Assembly: GCF_900182955.1 (NCBI RefSeq)
Contig: NZ_FXUL01000019.1
Coordinates: 62,001 to 126,000 of the forward strand
Direction of reading: 5' to 3'
Source of the DNA: Noviherbaspirillum suwonense
Lineage (GTDB): Bacteria > Pseudomonadota > Gammaproteobacteria > Burkholderiales > Burkholderiaceae_D
DNA: 64,000 nt
Both the position numbers and the translations under genes were made by a program. The notes under the pieces were generated by a model, which had not been told where the DNA came from, did not search any database, and saw only the letters and a program-made list of their open reading frames with translations. Shown piece after piece: positions 62,206 through 64,000 of this stretch (position 1 is the first letter of the stretch; every line of letters starts with the position of its first letter).

Positions 62206-62426
62206 AAACGTTCTCGCAAGGCAAAGACCATAGCCTAGCGCTGCGCGGCTGGCGCGCATTGCGCATGATCGAGGCGTTTTGAACTAATTAGGGCACTTTG
62301 CGACTATTATTGCTGTCAGAGAAGTTGCCAGCGGTAGCCGGCGCCGCATCGATTTCCCTTTTTCAACCTGGAGCAGGCCGGCTTTGGCCTTATACTTCAG
62401 TTTCTTCCTCGCTGTCATTCGAATCC

Positions 62427-62879
62427 ATGTTCAAGTCTTCTGCTTTTGTTCCCCGGCGCGCACTCGCGCGTGGTTTCACCCTGATCGAAATCATGGTGGT
62501 GGTCGTCATCATGGGCATCCTTGCCGCACTGGTCGTGCCCAAGCTGATGGGCCGCACCGACGATGCCCGCATCATGGCCGCGCGCCAGGATATTTCCACG
62601 CTGATGCAGTCGCTGAAGCTCTACCGGCTGGATAACCAGCGGTATCCGACCACCGAACAGGGGCTGCAGTCGCTGGTCAGCAAGCCGACCTCCGGCCCGG
62701 CCGCCAACGGCTGGAAGCAGGGCGGCTACGTCGACAAGCTGCCCAAGGATCCATGGGGCAATCCCTACCAGTACCTGTCGCCCGGCCTGCATGGCGAAGT
62801 GGACATCTTTTCGCTGGGCGCCGATGGCCAGCCCGGCGGCGCCGGCAATGATGCCGACATCGGGTCGTGGGAGCTCTGA
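62427..62879 (+). CDS. gspG: Type II secretion major pseudopilin GspG
   Basis: 150 residues. Prepilin leader ending in Gly-Phe-Thr-Leu-Ile-Glu (ALARGFTLIEIMVVVVIM), cut by the prepilin peptidase after Gly with Glu at +5. The C-terminal LPKDPWGNPYQYLSPGLHG is the calcium-binding loop of GspG. It polymerises into the pseudopilus that pushes folded exoproteins through the outer-membrane secretin. A TATACT box lies at 62391-62396. The gene overlaps gspH by 13 bases. Confidence 0.96.
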   Translation: MFKSSAFVPRRALARGFTLIEIMVVVVIMGILAALVVPKLMGRTDDARIMAARQDISTLMQSLKLYRLDNQRYPTTEQGLQSLVSKPTSGPAANGWKQGGYVDKLPKDPWGNPYQYLSPGLHGEVDIFSLGADGQPGGAGNDADIGSWEL

Positions 62880-63364
62880 CCTTACAGCGCAATCCTGTGC
62901 GGCGCGGCAGCGATGCCGGCTTCACCCTGCTGGAATTGCTGGTCGTGCTGGTCATAGCCGGCATCACACTGGGCATCGTCTCGTTCAACGCGATGCCCAG
63001 CCCGCAGCAGGCGCTGCAGAACGAGGCCCAGCGCATCGCGCTGCTGCTGCAACTGGCGCGCGACGAAGCGATCGTGCGCGACCGCGCGATCGCCTTCGAG
63101 GTCGACGCCGAGGGATATCGCTTCCTGCAGCGCGAGGAAAAGACCTGGCAGCCGCTGCCGGCCGATGACCTGCTGCGGCCGCGCCAGTTCGCGCGCAACC
63201 CGGTCATGCTGTCGGTCTATCCAGTCCCGCCGGGCGATGCAACGCCGCTGCGCATCCTGTTCGGCCGCGAGCCGGTGCAGCAGCCTTTCGTGCTGACGCT
63301 GGGCCTGGCCGACGCCAGCGTGGCCATCCGCGCCGACGGCATCGGCCACTTCACCGTGGAGTGA
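62867..63364 (+). CDS. gspH: Type II secretion minor pseudopilin GspH
   Basis: 165 residues from a GTG that lies inside the end of gspG. Leader RRGSDAGFTLLELLVVLVIAG with cleavage after Gly and Glu at +5. The mature domain (QALQNEAQRIALLLQLARDEA, then IAFEVDAEGYRFLQ) matches the GspH fold. GspH is a minor pilin that sits between the tip complex and the GspG fibre. No strong ribosome site: translation is probably coupled to gspG. Confidence 0.92.
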   Translation: MGALTLQRNPVRRGSDAGFTLLELLVVLVIAGITLGIVSFNAMPSPQQALQNEAQRIALLLQLARDEAIVRDRAIAFEVDAEGYRFLQREEKTWQPLPADDLLRPRQFARNPVMLSVYPVPPGDATPLRILFGREPVQQPFVLTLGLADASVAIRADGIGHFTVE

Positions 63365-63371
63365 GACGACC

Positions 63372-63770
63372 TTGCGGCATCGATCCAGCCACGTTTCCCC
63401 GCCCCGGCGCGGCGCCGGCTTCACCCTGCTCGAAGTGCTGGTGGCGCTGGCCATCGTCGGCACCGCGCTGGGCGCAAGCCTGCGCGCGGTCGGCAGCCTG
63501 ACGCAGAACAGCACCGACCTGCGGGGTTCGCTGATGGCGACCTGGTCGGCCGAAAACCGGCTGTCGCAGATACGCGTCGCCGGCGAATGGCCGCAGCTGG
63601 GCAACCGCAACTTCGACTGCCCGCAGGGCGACCTGGCGCTGGTCTGCCAGGAGAGCGTGTTCGCCACGCCCAACCCGGCCTTCCGCCGGGTCGAGGTCAG
63701 CGTGGTGGACGCCAGCAACCCGGAGCGGCGCATCATCAAGCTCACGCAGGTGGTGCCGAATGGACTCTAG
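63372..63770 (+). CDS. gspI: Type II secretion minor pseudopilin GspI
   Basis: 132 residues from a TTG start, seven bases after the gspH stop. Prepilin leader PRRGAGFTLLEVLVALAIVG with the usual Glu+5. The body ENRLSQIRVAGEWPQLG and VSVVDASNPERRIIKLTQVV is typical of GspI, part of the GspI-J-K tip. The end overlaps the start of the next pseudopilin gene by 11 bases. Confidence 0.93.
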   Translation: MRHRSSHVSPPRRGAGFTLLEVLVALAIVGTALGASLRAVGSLTQNSTDLRGSLMATWSAENRLSQIRVAGEWPQLGNRNFDCPQGDLALVCQESVFATPNPAFRRVEVSVVDASNPERRIIKLTQVVPNGL

Positions 63771-64000
63771 CGCCTTCCGCCGCACCCGGCAGCGCGGCGT
63801 CGCGGTGGTCACCGCGCTGCTGCTGACCACGCTGGCGGTGACCATCGTCGCCAGCCTGTTCTGGCAGCAGCAGGTGCAGGTGCGCTCGATCGAGAACCAG
63901 CGGCTGCAGCTGCAGAAGCAGTGGATACTGCGCGGCGCGCTGGACTGGGCGCGGCTGATCCTGCGCGAGAACGCGCGGCTGTCGCAGTACGATTCGCTGG
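63760..64000 (+). CDS. gspK: Type II secretion minor pseudopilin GspK, 5' part (cut by window edge)
   Basis: The frame from the ATG at 63760 runs open to the window end, 80 codons. The N-terminus RRTRQRGVAVVTALLLTTLA is a prepilin leader that lacks Glu at +5, a hallmark of GspK, and the continuation QQQVQVRSIENQRLQLQKQW then GALDWARLIL is typical of GspK helix 1. It overlaps the end of gspI. gspJ, which normally lies between gspI and gspK, is not there. Confidence 0.82.
   Translation, partial: MDSSAFRRTRQRGVAVVTALLLTTLAVTIVASLFWQQQVQVRSIENQRLQLQKQWILRGALDWARLILRENARLSQYDSL

Overview
The window is a chromosomal stretch of a high-GC Gram-negative bacterium. Gene content and order point to Betaproteobacteria, order Burkholderiales, most likely an Oxalobacteraceae-like organism (Herbaspirillum/Noviherbaspirillum/Massilia type). 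The grounds are the LppC/YraN/DiaA/BON-lipoprotein run, the rhodanese-grxC-secB-SH3-gpsA block facing gpmA-envC-ctpA-moeB, lipB/lipA, an Mla-type operon, birA-coaX-SPOR, argB next to a HAD phosphatase, and a type II secretion pseudopilin operon. This assignment is inference from synteny, not a database match. I see no insertion sequence, prophage, CRISPR array, tRNA or rRNA.

Layout. 1-4.2 kb: envelope and cell-cycle genes, a DsrE-like protein and a TlpA-like thioredoxin. 4.2-7.1 kb: a KaiC-like double ATPase translationally coupled to a soluble histidine kinase. 7.1-14.5 kb: housekeeping genes (gpsA, secB, grxC, gpmA, envC, ctpA, moeB family). 14.9-20.9 kb: a six-gene stressosome-type module (RsbR, RsbS, RsbT, an RsbT-like ATPase fused to a PP2C phosphatase, and two hybrid histidine kinases) behind its own promoter. 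21-28.5 kb: lipoate synthesis, a D-amino-acid aminotransferase, a PBP5-type carboxypeptidase, an alpha/beta hydrolase, a ferredoxin-like protein and an acyl-CoA synthetase. 28.5-29.2 kb: a VapBC toxin-antitoxin pair. 29.3-34 kb: an Mla-type lipid transport operon. 34-36.6 kb: birA, coaX, a SPOR protein and a small Cys-rich protein.

36.7-59.2 kb is the distinctive part: a PQQ-dependent alcohol oxidation island. It holds a quinoprotein alcohol dehydrogenase with the Asp-x-Asp pair typical of lanthanide-dependent enzymes, an aldehyde dehydrogenase with a DUF779 partner, a cytochrome c, a quinoprotein-associated binding protein, a NosR-like flavin/iron-sulfur membrane protein with ApbE, and pqqABCDE. 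It also carries a NarL-type two-component system, a TonB-dependent receptor, and a four-gene operon for an uncharacterised MotA/ExbB-ExbD-like proton-channel complex. Three near-consensus sigma-54 promoters (41258-41272 minus, 43443-43457 plus, 50061-50075 minus) link three of these operons to the single sigma-54 activator in the middle of the island (41390-43360). This suggests that the channel-like operon is co-regulated with alcohol oxidation. The likely logic is: alcohol is oxidised in the periplasm by the quinoprotein; electrons pass to the cytochrome c, with the NosR-like protein as a possible side conduit; the aldehyde goes to the NAD-type dehydrogenase; the cofactor is made by pqqABCDE; the receptor may import a metal chelate or PQQ.

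59.2-64 kb: a small HExxH protein, argB, a HAD phosphatase, a cupin, and gspG-H-I followed directly by the start of gspK, cut by the window edge.
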